Source of the DNA: Lentzea fradiae
GTDB lineage: Bacteria > Actinomycetota > Actinomycetes > Mycobacteriales > Pseudonocardiaceae
NCBI RefSeq assembly: GCF_900100955.1
Contig: NZ_FNCC01000007.1
Location: 62,001-126,000 of the forward strand
Direction of reading: 5' to 3'
Length of the DNA: 64,000 bases
Shown here: one piece after another, positions 27,754 through 37,042 of the stretch
Layout of the letters: the number at the start of each line of letters is the position of its first letter
How positions within the stretch are numbered: position 1 is the stretch's first letter
Translations under genes and position numbers: made by a program
Notes under the pieces: generated by a model
The model's input: only the letters and a program-made list of their open reading frames with translations
What the model was told of the DNA's origin: nothing
The model's database searches: none

Positions 27754-28806
27754 GTGACACCGGGAAGCCCAAGCGCGAACTCGCACGCGCCGGTCGAACA
27801 GGTCCTGGGAGAGTTGCACGGCGCCGTCCAGCGGATCGCCGCCAACGTCGAACGGGTGCTCGTCGGCAAACCCGACGTGGTCCGTCTCGCTCTCGTGACC
27901 CTGCTCGCCGAGGGGCACCTGCTGGTCGAGGACGTGCCGGGCGTCGGCAAGACCTCACTGGCGAAAGCGCTCGCGCGCTCCATCGACTGCACCGTGAGCC
28001 GCGTGCAGTTCACCCCCGACCTGCTGCCGAGCGACATCACCGGTTCATCGATCTACAACCGGCAGGAGAACGACTTCGAGTTCCGGCCGGGACCGATCTT
28101 CGCGAACATCGTGGTCGGCGACGAGATCAACCGCGCCTCCCCCAAGACGCAGTCCGCGCTGCTGGAGTGCATGGAGGAGCACCAGGTCACGGTCGACGCG
28201 AACACCTACCCGCTCGGGTCGCCGTTCATGGTGATCGCGACGCAGAACCCCGTGGAGATGGAGGGCACCTACGCCCTGCCGGAGGCCCAGCGCGACAGGT
28301 TCACCGCGCGCGTCTCGATCGGCTACCCGGACCCGCAGGCGGAGCTCGCGATGGTCGACGAGCACTCCGGCCACAACCCGCTCGACGACCTGCGGCCCGT
28401 CTCGGACGCGGCGCAGATCCTCCGGCTGATCGAGGCCGTCCGCCGGGTGCACCTGTCCCCCGAGATCCGCCGGTACGCCGTCGAGCTGGTCTCGGCCACG
28501 CGGCGGCTGCCGGAGCTGCGCCTGGGCGCCTCGCCCAGGGCCACCCTGCACCTCGTGCGCGCCGCCCGCGCGCAGGCCGCGCTCGCCGGCCGCGACTTCG
28601 TGGTGCCCGACGACATCCACGCGGTGTCGATCCCGGTGCTCGCCCACCGCCTGGTGCCGACCGCGGAGGCGCAGGCCGCCCGCCGGTCCCCGGCGGACCT
28701 GGTCAGGGCGTTGCTGCAGCGCGTGCCGGTGCCGACGGCGGCACACGACCCTGGCGCGGCGTTCGTCCGCAGCATGAACAACAACAACGCAGGGACCCCA
28801 CGCTGA
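27754..28806 (+). CDS. MoxR-type AAA ATPase
   Basis: A 350-residue AAA+ ATPase of the MoxR family: Walker A in VPGVGKTSLAKAL, Walker B/MoxR signature GDEINRASPKTQSALLECMEE, sensor motifs ATQNPVEMEGTYALPEAQRDRF. MoxR proteins act as chaperones, usually with DUF58 and transglutaminase-like membrane partners, which are the next two genes. The GTG start is just behind GGAGGT. Spacing to the next gene is 2 bases, so the three genes form an operon. The cellular client is not known. Confidence 0.92.
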   Translation: MTPGSPSANSHAPVEQVLGELHGAVQRIAANVERVLVGKPDVVRLALVTLLAEGHLLVEDVPGVGKTSLAKALARSIDCTVSRVQFTPDLLPSDITGSSIYNRQENDFEFRPGPIFANIVVGDEINRASPKTQSALLECMEEHQVTVDANTYPLGSPFMVIATQNPVEMEGTYALPEAQRDRFTARVSIGYPDPQAELAMVDEHSGHNPLDDLRPVSDAAQILRLIEAVRRVHLSPEIRRYAVELVSATRRLPELRLGASPRATLHLVRAARAQAALAGRDFVVPDDIHAVSIPVLAHRLVPTAEAQAARRSPADLVRALLQRVPVPTAAHDPGAAFVRSMNNNNAGTPR

Positions 28807-28808
28807 CG

Positions 28809-30074
28809 ATGCGCACCGCACTGTCCGGTCTGACCACCCGCGGTAGATGCTTGCTGGCCGCGGGGTTCGCCGCCGGAGTGTGCGCCGCGGTCCTGAACGA
28901 GCGCGACCTGCTCAGGGTCGCCGCGTTCGTCATCGCGCTCCCGCTGCTGGCCGCGTGGCTCGCCACGAGGGCGCGCGTCGGGCTGCACGCCGCCCGCTAC
29001 CTCGCGCCGAGCCGCGTGCCGGTCGGGGCTGCCTCCGAGGTGAAGCTCGACCTGCGCAGCACCGGCCGCCTGCCCACGGGCGGCCTGATGCTGGAGGACA
29101 CGGTGCCGTACGCCCTCGGCGCGCGGCCGCGGTTCCTGGTGGAGCGGCTGCCCCGCAACACGCCCACGACGCTGCGCTACCCGCTCAAGCCGGTGATGCG
29201 CGGGGTGCAGCAGGTCGGCCCGCTGATGGCGCGGATCACCGACCCGTTCGGCCTCGCCGAGTTCGACCGCGAGCTTGCCGGCCGGTCGCGGCTCGTCGTC
29301 GTACCGCGGGTGGTGCGGCTCGCCGGGCTGCCCGGCGGTTCCGGCATGGGCGCGGGCGACGACGGCTCGGTGCGGCTGCGGGCGGGCCAGGGCGAGGACG
29401 ACGCGGTCGTGCGGCCGTTCCGCCAGGGCGACGACCTGCGCAAGGTCCACTGGCGGTCGACGGCCCGGCGCGACGAGCTGATGGTGCGCGTCGAGGAACG
29501 CCCGTGGCGCGGCGGTACGACCGTCCTGCTGGACCACCGCCTGCACGCTCACCGTGGCAGCGGCCCGACGGCCTCACTCGAATGGGCTATCTCGTTCGTG
29601 GCGTCGATCTGTCTGCACCTGCACCACTTCGGGCACCAGGTGCGCCTGGTCTCCGAGGACGGCCGGGTGCTCGCGGGCGGGGCGGCCGACGGAGGGCACA
29701 GCGACCACGTGGTGCTGGACTCGCTCGCGGCGCTGCAGGCGTCGCACCGGCGTGAGCTGAGCGGCGGGACCGATCCCGGGGCGGGCCAGGAGGTCATCGC
29801 GGTGCTCGGCGGCGTGTCACCGGCCTCGGTCGACGAGCTGGTCCGGTACCGGCCGCGCGGCACGCGCAGCCTGGCCGTCCTGCTCGACGTGAACGCCTGG
29901 GCGGGCGGCACGGACACCCCGGCACCGGACCCGGAGGACGCGCGGCGGATGCTCGCCGGCGCGGGCTGGGGCGTGGCCGTCGCGCGGCCGTCTGCGTCGA
30001 TGCAGCAGGTGTGGCAAGAGTTGTGCGCCTCGGCCGGCAACCGCGGGCCGTCCGTCCGGTCGGAGGTGGGCTGA
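28809..30074 (+). CDS. DUF58 family membrane-associated protein
   Basis: A 421-residue protein with two N-terminal hydrophobic segments (about 12-50), a beta-rich stretch, and the DUF58 signature DDLRKVHWRSTARRDELMVRVEE around residues 207-229. A von Willebrand A-like C-terminal part follows (TVLLDHRLHAH). DUF58 proteins accompany MoxR ATPases and are thought to be their membrane or metal-dependent partners. It starts 2 bases after moxR and ends 1 base before the transglutaminase gene. Confidence 0.88.
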   Translation: MRTALSGLTTRGRCLLAAGFAAGVCAAVLNERDLLRVAAFVIALPLLAAWLATRARVGLHAARYLAPSRVPVGAASEVKLDLRSTGRLPTGGLMLEDTVPYALGARPRFLVERLPRNTPTTLRYPLKPVMRGVQQVGPLMARITDPFGLAEFDRELAGRSRLVVVPRVVRLAGLPGGSGMGAGDDGSVRLRAGQGEDDAVVRPFRQGDDLRKVHWRSTARRDELMVRVEERPWRGGTTVLLDHRLHAHRGSGPTASLEWAISFVASICLHLHHFGHQVRLVSEDGRVLAGGAADGGHSDHVVLDSLAALQASHRRELSGGTDPGAGQEVIAVLGGVSPASVDELVRYRPRGTRSLAVLLDVNAWAGGTDTPAPDPEDARRMLAGAGWGVAVARPSASMQQVWQELCASAGNRGPSVRSEVG

Positions 30075-30075
30075 G

Positions 30076-32547
30076 ATGGGGACCCGTTCCGCTCCTCCGA
30101 GGGGCGCAGAGTCCGAGTGGTTCACGTCGGCGACGCCGTGGATCGCCGCGCTCGCCGTGCTGTGCGCGTCGACGGCGTTGTCCGGCGTGATCGAGGGCGA
30201 CCTGTGGCTGGTGCGGATCGGCGTGGTGATCGTCGCGATCACCGTGACCGGTGCGTTCCTGCGCGCCACCAGGCTGCCTCCGCCGCTGGTCGCGATCGCC
30301 CAGGTCTTCGTGCTGTTGTGCCTGCTCACCGCCTTGCACACGCGGTCAGGCGTCTTCCTGTTCCTGCCGGGCCCCGACGCGCTGGGCGACCTCGGCGACG
30401 TGCTCGCGGAGTCGGTCGCGCAGGTGCAGACCGGGGTGCCGCCGGTGCACGCGACCCCGGCGATCCAGGCGCTCGTCGTGCTGGCGATCGGCCTGGTCGC
30501 CGTCCTGGTGGACACCCTCGCCGTCGCTGCCGCCGCTCCCGCGGCCTCCGGCCTGGTGCTGCTCTGCGTGTTCGCGGTGCCCGCGTCGCTGGCCGACGAG
30601 ATGCTGCCGTTCTGGACGTTCGTGCTGGGCGCGGCGGCGTTCGCGATGCTGCTCGCGGTCGACGGCCAGCACCGGCACGAGACGTGGCGGGGCCGGCTCG
30701 GCACCGGTTCGGCCAGCGGGTCCGGCGGCTCCGCGACGACGGTGGCGGGCATCGCGATGGTGATCGCGCTGGTCGTCGGCGCCGGGTTCACCGTCGTCGG
30801 CACCGTCGGCAGGCTGCCGGGCGGTGGCTCCGGCAGCGGGGGCAAGGGCGGCATCGGGCTGAGCGAGATGACGTCGTTGCGCGGCATGCTGAACCGCGGC
30901 AGGACCACCGAGGTCTTCCACGTGCGCGGCCTGCCGGAGCAGACGTACATGCGCGCCACCACCCTCGCCCGGTACGTCCCGAACAAGGGCTGGGAACGCG
31001 GCTCCGACCCCGGCGGCCAGCCGGCGCGCGGCGAGCTGCCGCTGCAGCCCGGCGACCGCGGCGAGGGCAAGACGACGCGGATCAACATCGAGCCGCGCGA
31101 CTGGAAGAGCTTCTGGCTGCCGACCTACGGCGCCGCCCGCCGCATCGACACCCCCGAGGACGACTACCGCTTCGACTCCAAGAAGGGCGTCATCTTCTCC
31201 CTGCGGGAGAAGGAACCGAAGCCCTACGAGCTCGACACCGTCCTGTCGGTGCCGTCCAAGCAGGCCCTGCGCCTCGCGTCCGGCCCCAGGAACCTCGTCG
31301 ACGGCGAGTACTACCAGTTCGAGGGCGTCGAGCAGGAGGTGGTCGACCTCGCGAACGACATCGTCAAGGACGCCACCAACGACTTCGACAAGGCCGCCGC
31401 GCTCACCGCGTTCTTCAACAGCCCGACCAGCGACTTCAAGTACGACCTCAAGACCCAGGGCGACGTCACCAGGGACGCGCTGACCGACTTCGTGACGAAG
31501 ACCAAGGTCGGCTACTGCGAGCAGTACGCCTCGGCGATGGCCGTGATGGCCCGCGTCGTCGGCCTGCCCTCACGAGTGGCGATCGGCTTCACCGCGGGCG
31601 TCGCCGCTCCCGACAACGCCTACCGCGTGATCAGCACCGACGACGCGCACGCGTGGGTCGAGATCTTCTTCCCGAACCACGGCTGGATGACGTTCGACCC
31701 GACCCCGATCTCCGACGGCCGCGGCGTCGTGCCGCCGTACCTGCGCGAGACCGCGCCCAACGGCGAAGAACAGCCCACGGCGCAGACCACCACCGAGTCG
31801 ACGGCCCCGTCCGCGACGGGCTCCGCCCAGCCGTCCGCCGCCTCCGAGGACGACGGCGGCGACCAGACCGTGGCGCAGCAGAGCGGCACCGGCCCCGACA
31901 CGTGGCACCTGTGGGCGTTGGGCATCGTGCTCCTCCTGGCCGCCCTCCTGACCGTCTTCGTGGTCCTCGCGCTGCTCGGCGTGATCGGCGCGGGCCTGGT
32001 GGGCGTGTCCTGGGCGCGCAAGCTGCTCGTCCCGGCGGCAGCAGCCCTGTGGCTGATCGGCGTCGGCCTCGCGGCGGCCCTGATCTCCTGGTGGATCGCG
32101 ATACCGCTGGTGCTGCTCGGCCTCGCCCTCACCCCGCTGCTCGTGCGCGGCGTGCGCCGGCACAACCGCCTGCACGCCGTGTCCGCCCTCGGCCCGGACG
32201 CCGCGACCGCCGCGTGGAACGAGCTCCTGGCGGAGTCGGTCGACCGCGGCGCCCCCCTGCCCGGCGCCGAGACGATCAGGGCGGCCGCCCGCAGGCTCGC
32301 CCGCGAGCACAACCTCGACGAGGCGGGCAAGGCCGGCCTGCGCACGGTCATCGGCGTGATCGAACGCTCCTGGTACAGCGCCAACCCGGCCACCGACCCG
32401 GCCCTGCCCGGAGCACTGGCGGCCGTGCGGCAGTCGTTGCGGCAGAACGCCCCGCTGTCGCTGCGGGCCCGGCTCTTCCCGAAGTCGGTGTTGAAGCCGA
32501 CACCCGCGCCGGTCGCTGCGGAGGAACGCGAGCCGGTCCCGGTCTAG
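30076..32547 (+). CDS. TgpA-like membrane transglutaminase (DUF3488/transglutaminase-like)
   Basis: An 823-residue polytopic protein. Six or more hydrophobic segments occupy the first 260 residues. A periplasmic-side transglutaminase core contains the cysteine in VGYCEQYASAMAVMARVVG, the histidine in STDDAHAWVEIFF and the aspartate in WMTFDPTP. A Ser/Thr/Gln-rich linker, two or three further helices (about 615-700) and a C-terminal DUF4129-like segment follow. Family members are membrane-bound transglutaminases linked to envelope function. The neighbours moxR and DUF58 are the usual partners. All three catalytic residues are present, so activity is likely. Confidence 0.9.
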   Translation: MGTRSAPPRGAESEWFTSATPWIAALAVLCASTALSGVIEGDLWLVRIGVVIVAITVTGAFLRATRLPPPLVAIAQVFVLLCLLTALHTRSGVFLFLPGPDALGDLGDVLAESVAQVQTGVPPVHATPAIQALVVLAIGLVAVLVDTLAVAAAAPAASGLVLLCVFAVPASLADEMLPFWTFVLGAAAFAMLLAVDGQHRHETWRGRLGTGSASGSGGSATTVAGIAMVIALVVGAGFTVVGTVGRLPGGGSGSGGKGGIGLSEMTSLRGMLNRGRTTEVFHVRGLPEQTYMRATTLARYVPNKGWERGSDPGGQPARGELPLQPGDRGEGKTTRINIEPRDWKSFWLPTYGAARRIDTPEDDYRFDSKKGVIFSLREKEPKPYELDTVLSVPSKQALRLASGPRNLVDGEYYQFEGVEQEVVDLANDIVKDATNDFDKAAALTAFFNSPTSDFKYDLKTQGDVTRDALTDFVTKTKVGYCEQYASAMAVMARVVGLPSRVAIGFTAGVAAPDNAYRVISTDDAHAWVEIFFPNHGWMTFDPTPISDGRGVVPPYLRETAPNGEEQPTAQTTTESTAPSATGSAQPSAASEDDGGDQTVAQQSGTGPDTWHLWALGIVLLLAALLTVFVVLALLGVIGAGLVGVSWARKLLVPAAAALWLIGVGLAAALISWWIAIPLVLLGLALTPLLVRGVRRHNRLHAVSALGPDAATAAWNELLAESVDRGAPLPGAETIRAAARRLAREHNLDEAGKAGLRTVIGVIERSWYSANPATDPALPGALAAVRQSLRQNAPLSLRARLFPKSVLKPTPAPVAAEEREPVPV

Positions 32548-32690
32548 GGGCCGGGTGGTCGGCCGCGGAGGCGGTTGGACAGAGGCGGCTGGGCGGAGGC
32601 GGTTGGCGGCGGCAGGGCCGGTCGCGGGGTTCGGCTGACACGCCTTGCCGGTTCGGCCCGCCTGTCGGCCGCAGTCGCGAGAGCGCGGCT

Positions 32691-32738
<48 letters not shown>

Positions 32739-32749
32739 CGAGCAAAGCG

Positions 32750-32782
32750 ACGGGCCCGCTCCCCTGAAGGGTGCGGGCCCGT
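32750..32782. terminator. Bidirectional terminator between tgpA and DUF3040 genes
   Basis: A perfect 10-bp stem ACGGGCCCGC/GCGGGCCCGT with a 13-base loop, extendable by CG on the left and a mismatch then GTCG on the right. It sits between two convergent genes and can serve both. Confidence 0.75.
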
Positions 32783-32840
32783 TGTCGTAGCTCTGTTCGT
32801 AGTGCCGGTTCGTGGTTTTCTGTCGTGGTTCCCGGAAGTC

Positions 32841-33236
32841 CTAGCGTTCCTCGTCGAAGCGACGACGGAACCGCTCTTCCATCCGTTCGGAGAACGAGCT
32901 GCGGCTGCGCGCTGGCTTGCCGTCTTCCTGCCCGGCCTCGGCGACCTGGTCACCGCGACGCAACGTCGTCAGGGTGATGAGCACACCGAAGAACATGAGC
33001 AGGAAGCCGAAGACGCTCACCACGGGAATGCTGGCGATCGCGAGCTGCGGCAGCATCACGCCGGTGATGAGCGCCGCCACGCCGACCACGAACAGCACGA
33101 TGCCCTGTACACGACGCCGTTTGGACGGCCGCCGCAACTTGGCGCCTCGTACGGTGGATGCGAACTTCGGGTCTTCGGCGTAGAGCGCGCGCTCGATCTG
33201 GTCGAGCAGTCGCTGCTCGTGCTCGGAGAGTGGCAT
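32841..33236 (-). CDS. DUF3040 membrane protein
   Basis: A 131-residue actinobacterial protein starting MPLSEHEQRLLDQIERAL, the DUF3040 hallmark. Two transmembrane helices follow (about 48-70 and 72-93), then a charged C-terminus ending RFRRRFDEER. Function is unknown; these proteins are widespread in Actinobacteria. The ATG was chosen behind GGAGGAACG. Its upstream region carries two copies of a 13-bp motif that also occurs upstream of the subtilase gene. Confidence 0.85.
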   Translation of the reverse strand: MPLSEHEQRLLDQIERALYAEDPKFASTVRGAKLRRPSKRRRVQGIVLFVVGVAALITGVMLPQLAIASIPVVSVFGFLLMFFGVLITLTTLRRGDQVAEAGQEDGKPARSRSSFSERMEERFRRRFDEER

Positions 33237-33544
33237 CGTTCCTCCTCCGGCACAGCGGTCGCGGGCGCCGGGTGTTCTCGGTTTCCGCCGAACCCGGCGG
33301 ACGACCCACCCTGGGGACGTCATCCTCCAGGATACGAGTCGCGCGGCCCGGCGACTACCCAGTGGGCCTTCTCATACGGTCGGTTCTGTCACGCATCATC
33401 CTCCTGGGGCAGCGGTGAGGGTGCCGTGAGGCCCCCAACCGGCCCTTGTGGCTCTCCGCGCACCCCGTGCCCCGGCCGGTGGACGGGCCGGAGGGTGACG
33501 GCACGGTCGCTGCGCGTCTCACTTGGCAGGCGTCGTGACGGCCG
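33237..33544. promoter_or_regulatory. Upstream region of the DUF3040 gene with two motif copies
   Basis: No gene is supported here. Plus-strand copies CGTCATCCTCCAG (33318-33330) and ATCATCCTCCTGG (33395-33407) lie 77 bp apart. Closely related copies lie upstream of the subtilase. They may be binding sites of a shared regulator. Confidence 0.45.
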
Positions 33545-33593
33545 CCGCACACCCGCGAACGGGTGTGCGGGCGGGGTTGAGCACCCCGCCCGC
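33545..33593 (-). terminator. Two overlapping strong hairpins after the subtilase gene
   Basis: CCGCACACCCG/CGGGTGTGCGG with a CGAA loop (33545-33570) and GCGGGCGGGGT/ACCCCGCCCGC with a 5-base loop (33567-33593) are both perfect 11-bp stems. They share four bases and so exclude each other. They lie 28 bases beyond the subtilase stop and probably end its transcript. Confidence 0.65.
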
Positions 33594-33620
33594 ACATCGG
33601 CGTCCCGCGCGAGCCGCCGG

Positions 33621-36600
33621 TCAGCTCGCGATCTTGTAGGCGCGGATGATCGTCACCTCGCCCGTGTTGCCCGCCGCGTCGGTGGTCTTGGCGCGCAGCG
33701 AAGCGGCCTTCGCGCCCTTCGGGTGGTGCAGGAGGACGTTGTTGCCGGCCACCTGTGCCTTCTTCCAGGTTGCGCCGTCGTCGTACGACACCTCGACGGT
33801 GAGGCGCCGGACCTTCGGCGTGCCGTCCGCCTGCTCGACCTTCAGCGGGACGACCTGCACGCGGCCGTGCGCGGTGTCCTTGGCGTCGAGCTTCGGCTGG
33901 AAGCGCACGACGGTGAGCGGAAGGGTCTCGATGTCGGTGGTGGTCGCGGACTTGAAGGTCCAGCTGCCGCTCACCTTCGACGACAGTTCCGCGTTCTCCC
34001 GGCTGTGCACCATCTCGGCGCGGTAGGCGCCTGGTTCGGCCGGGACGTCGACCACCGCGCGCGGCGTCTCCGAACCGCCGACCTTCGTGCCGTTGTAGAA
34101 CAGCTCGGTCTTCGCGGTTCCGGTGTAGAACCGGCCCGCGCCGCCGTTGGTGTCGGTGAAGAGCGGGACCTGCACCGCGATCTGGTCCTCGTACCTCGCG
34201 AGGCCGAAGCGGGGCGCGTCCGGCACCGACGGGCCGAGGACGGCGGCGCCGAAGGTCTGCGTGTGCTTCTTGCCGGCCTTGAAGGACTTGGCGGGCGTGT
34301 CCGCCGTGTACTCCAGCTCGCCGTCGGGGCTGATGAGGTCGTAGAGCCAGTTCCACTTGCCGGACGCGGTCGTGACCAGGTCGACGCCCCGGCCGCCGTC
34401 CGGCACCTCCGCGGACCAGCCGAAGCCGCCGCTGTCGTCCACCGGGTTCGGCAGCACGGCGATCTGGTGCCGGTGGCCTTCGCCGGCCGCCCTGACGACA
34501 CTGGTGATCTCGGCCAGCTCCTTGGCCTTGGCGGTGCGCTCGTAGCCGGTCGGCATGCCCTTCTCGGTGTACATCATGCGATAGCTGACAGGCGTCCCGT
34601 CGGAGCGCGGAGTGCCCTTGGCCTGTTCGGCGAACGTCGTCGTCATGCCGTCCTTGGCCGGACCGACCTGGGCGGTCAGCGCCTGGCCCGCGAGGCCGTC
34701 GAAGAACGCCCAGCCGTGGAAGATCCGGCCGCTCGCCACCTCGGCGCTGAACCCGACCGTGCCGATCACGGCCGCCGCCGCGGGGTCGGGCGTCTTGAGC
34801 GCGACCGGCTTCGCCACGCGTGCGTCCAGCTCGATCTCGGTCGTGCCGGTCACCTGCAGCGAGGGCTGCACGATGAACGCGACCCGGTAGTCGTCGCTGA
34901 TGACGCCGCTGTCGACGAGGTACTCGCCCTTCGGCAACCGGATCTTTCCGCCGTTGCCCGCGTACGCCTTGCCGGTCCCGGTGTGGATGAACGTCGTGCC
35001 GTGGTTCTCGGAGGGCTTGCCGTCGAAGCCGAGCACCGAGACGTCGACGTCGTAGCTCTCGACCTCGCGGTTGACGCTCAGCAGCGTGCGCAGGCCGTTC
35101 GACGCGACGATCGCGCCGGAGTAGGCGCCATCCGGTGCGGTGACCCTGGTGTCGGCGGTGACGGTGGCCTTGGCCTCGCCGCCGGCGGGCACCGTGACCT
35201 GCGCGGGCGACACGGTGATCAGACCGTCGGGCGAGGGCTTGCCGTCCGGCCCCTTGACCTCCACGGTGAGGTCGAGCGTCAACGGCTCGGTGCCCGCGTT
35301 GCGGTAGGTGATCTCCCGGACGACCTTCTCGTCGTCGTCGTGCGGCCACTGCCGCACACCGAAGTTGACGTTGCTCGGCTCGGAGACGACCTTCTGCTCC
35401 AGCATCGCCGGCACGTCGACCCGGCCGGTGCCCTGGTCGAACGGGGTCAGCGCCGGGTTCGCCTTCGCCGACGCCATCACGGTCGCCTTGAGCCGCTCCC
35501 CCGTCCAGTCCGGGTGCTGCTGCTTGAGCAGCGCGGCGACACCCGCCACGTGCGGGGTCGCCATCGACGTCCCGTCGAACGCGACGTGCCCCTGCGTACC
35601 GGCCTCGGCCGCCACGATCCCCACGCCGGGCGCGGTGACGTCCGGCTTCACGGCTCCGTCCACGGCCGGGCCGCGGCTCGAGAACGGCGCGATGCCGTCG
35701 TTGCGGTCGACGGCGCCCACGGTCAGCGCGGCCTCGGCGCTGCCGGGAGACCCGATCGTCTCCGGCCGGCCCGAGTTGCCCGCCGCGATCACGAACAGCG
35801 CACCGGTCTCCCGGGAGATCCGGTTGACGGCCTCCTCCAACGGGTCGATCTCCGGGCCGTCACCTCCGCCCAGGCTCATGTTGACGACGTCCGCGCCCTG
35901 CTCAGCCGCCCACTCCATGCCGGCGAGGATCCACGACTCGGCGCAGCCGCCGGGGAAGCACACCTTGCCGTCGAGGATCTCGGCACCCGGCGCGACACCG
36001 GGGTACTGCTCGCCCGTGCTGGCGATCGTGGACGCGACGTGCGTGCCGTGTCCGACCTCGTCGGTGTTGTCCGGCGACTCGGTGAAGTTCTTCTCGGCGA
36101 TCTGCCTGCCCTGCAGATCGGGGTGCTGCTCGTCGACGCCCGTGTCCAGCACGGCGACCTTCACGCCCTTGCCGGTGACACCCGCCTGCCACGCCTTCGG
36201 TGCGCCGATCTGCTTGGTGCTGCGGTCGAGCACCGGCTGACGCAGGCCGTCGAGCCACACCTTCTCGACCGCGCCGCCGCGCAGCGACTCCCAGGCGCTG
36301 CCCGACTTCTCGGCCGTCCCGATCACCAGGTCCGCGGCGGAGCCCTTGACCGTCAACGCGGAGATGCTCGACCGTGCGCCCGCCGCCGGCCGCACGATCA
36401 GGGGCACCGTGCCACGCCGCCCGTCGTCGTAGCCGAACTCGACGAGCGACGTCACATCGAACAGTCTCGCGTCGAGCTTCCCACCGGCCACCAACGGAAC
36501 CGCGTCGGCGGGCACGACGTGCTGGTGCCCGTCCCGCGTGAAGGTGCGCGCGGGGATCTTCTCCCGCCCGGCTCCCGGTACGTACCGGACGAGCCGGTCG

Positions 36601-36767
36601 CCCGACAGTTCGACCTTGTCGCCGGTGACCAACGTGACGCTCCGGCCGTGTTCCTCCGGCGCGAGCCCCTGCGCGTGCGCTACCGCGGCCGTCGCCGAAA
36701 CGACGAGTCCCGCTGACAGCGCGAGCGCGGTGATCCCCCGACGGGCACCTCGCTGTCCTGCTCTCAC
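33621..36767 (-). CDS. Secreted S8 subtilisin-like serine peptidase, large multidomain
   Basis: A 1048-residue protein with a signal peptide (about 1-33, ALALSAGLVVSATAAVAHAQG) and a propeptide. The peptidase S8 domain has Asp208 (AVLDTGVDEQHPDL), His240 (GHGTHVAST), oxyanion Asn331 (AAGNSG) and Ser401 (DGTSMATPHVAG). Two cysteines (CFPGGC, 270/275) may form a disulfide. The C-terminal 580 residues are beta-sandwich-like repeats (YRNAGTEPLTLDL, and SYDDGATWKKAQV near the end) with no sortase signal. It probably degrades extracellular proteins. The start is GTG after GGAGGTAGCCA. Strong hairpins follow, so it is likely monocistronic. Confidence 0.93.
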   Translation of the reverse strand: MRAGQRGARRGITALALSAGLVVSATAAVAHAQGLAPEEHGRSVTLVTGDKVELSGDRLVRYVPGAGREKIPARTFTRDGHQHVVPADAVPLVAGGKLDARLFDVTSLVEFGYDDGRRGTVPLIVRPAAGARSSISALTVKGSAADLVIGTAEKSGSAWESLRGGAVEKVWLDGLRQPVLDRSTKQIGAPKAWQAGVTGKGVKVAVLDTGVDEQHPDLQGRQIAEKNFTESPDNTDEVGHGTHVASTIASTGEQYPGVAPGAEILDGKVCFPGGCAESWILAGMEWAAEQGADVVNMSLGGGDGPEIDPLEEAVNRISRETGALFVIAAGNSGRPETIGSPGSAEAALTVGAVDRNDGIAPFSSRGPAVDGAVKPDVTAPGVGIVAAEAGTQGHVAFDGTSMATPHVAGVAALLKQQHPDWTGERLKATVMASAKANPALTPFDQGTGRVDVPAMLEQKVVSEPSNVNFGVRQWPHDDDEKVVREITYRNAGTEPLTLDLTVEVKGPDGKPSPDGLITVSPAQVTVPAGGEAKATVTADTRVTAPDGAYSGAIVASNGLRTLLSVNREVESYDVDVSVLGFDGKPSENHGTTFIHTGTGKAYAGNGGKIRLPKGEYLVDSGVISDDYRVAFIVQPSLQVTGTTEIELDARVAKPVALKTPDPAAAAVIGTVGFSAEVASGRIFHGWAFFDGLAGQALTAQVGPAKDGMTTTFAEQAKGTPRSDGTPVSYRMMYTEKGMPTGYERTAKAKELAEITSVVRAAGEGHRHQIAVLPNPVDDSGGFGWSAEVPDGGRGVDLVTTASGKWNWLYDLISPDGELEYTADTPAKSFKAGKKHTQTFGAAVLGPSVPDAPRFGLARYEDQIAVQVPLFTDTNGGAGRFYTGTAKTELFYNGTKVGGSETPRAVVDVPAEPGAYRAEMVHSRENAELSSKVSGSWTFKSATTTDIETLPLTVVRFQPKLDAKDTAHGRVQVVPLKVEQADGTPKVRRLTVEVSYDDGATWKKAQVAGNNVLLHHPKGAKAASLRAKTTDAAGNTGEVTIIRAYKIAS

Positions 36768-37042
36768 TGGCTACCTCCAGTGCTCGGTTTGGTGATCCCC
36801 CAGTGACCGTAGGGACACCGAACGTCACAGCACCTCCCTCTGAAGACCGGTGCTTCTGGGAACGACGTCATCCCCCAGGAGCAGGTGAACTGGCCGATCG
36901 ACTGGTTGACACGCCTCCTGTTCGTCCGGTTGCGACCGTTTTTCGGGATTGAGCCCCGACCGCCCGTCGTGCAGACTTCCCTTGCAGACGCTGTTCGTTG
37001 TTGCGCGGCGCTGGGGGCTTTTGGGGGAAAGGCGCAATTTCC
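36768..37042. promoter_or_regulatory. Divergent region upstream of the subtilase and M48 genes
   Basis: A 275-bp gap without a gene. It carries GGTGATCCCCCAG (36791-36803) and CGTCATCCCCCAG (36866-36878), 75 bp apart, related to the two motifs upstream of the DUF3040 gene. A TTGACA at about 36906 could be a -35 for the M48 gene, but no good -10 follows. Confidence 0.45.

Noticed and set aside
33315..36881. Similar 17-bp sequences flanking the subtilase gene as insertion-site duplications
   Set aside because: Each is one member of a motif pair with 75-77 bp spacing upstream of a gene, which fits a regulatory role better than a transposition scar.
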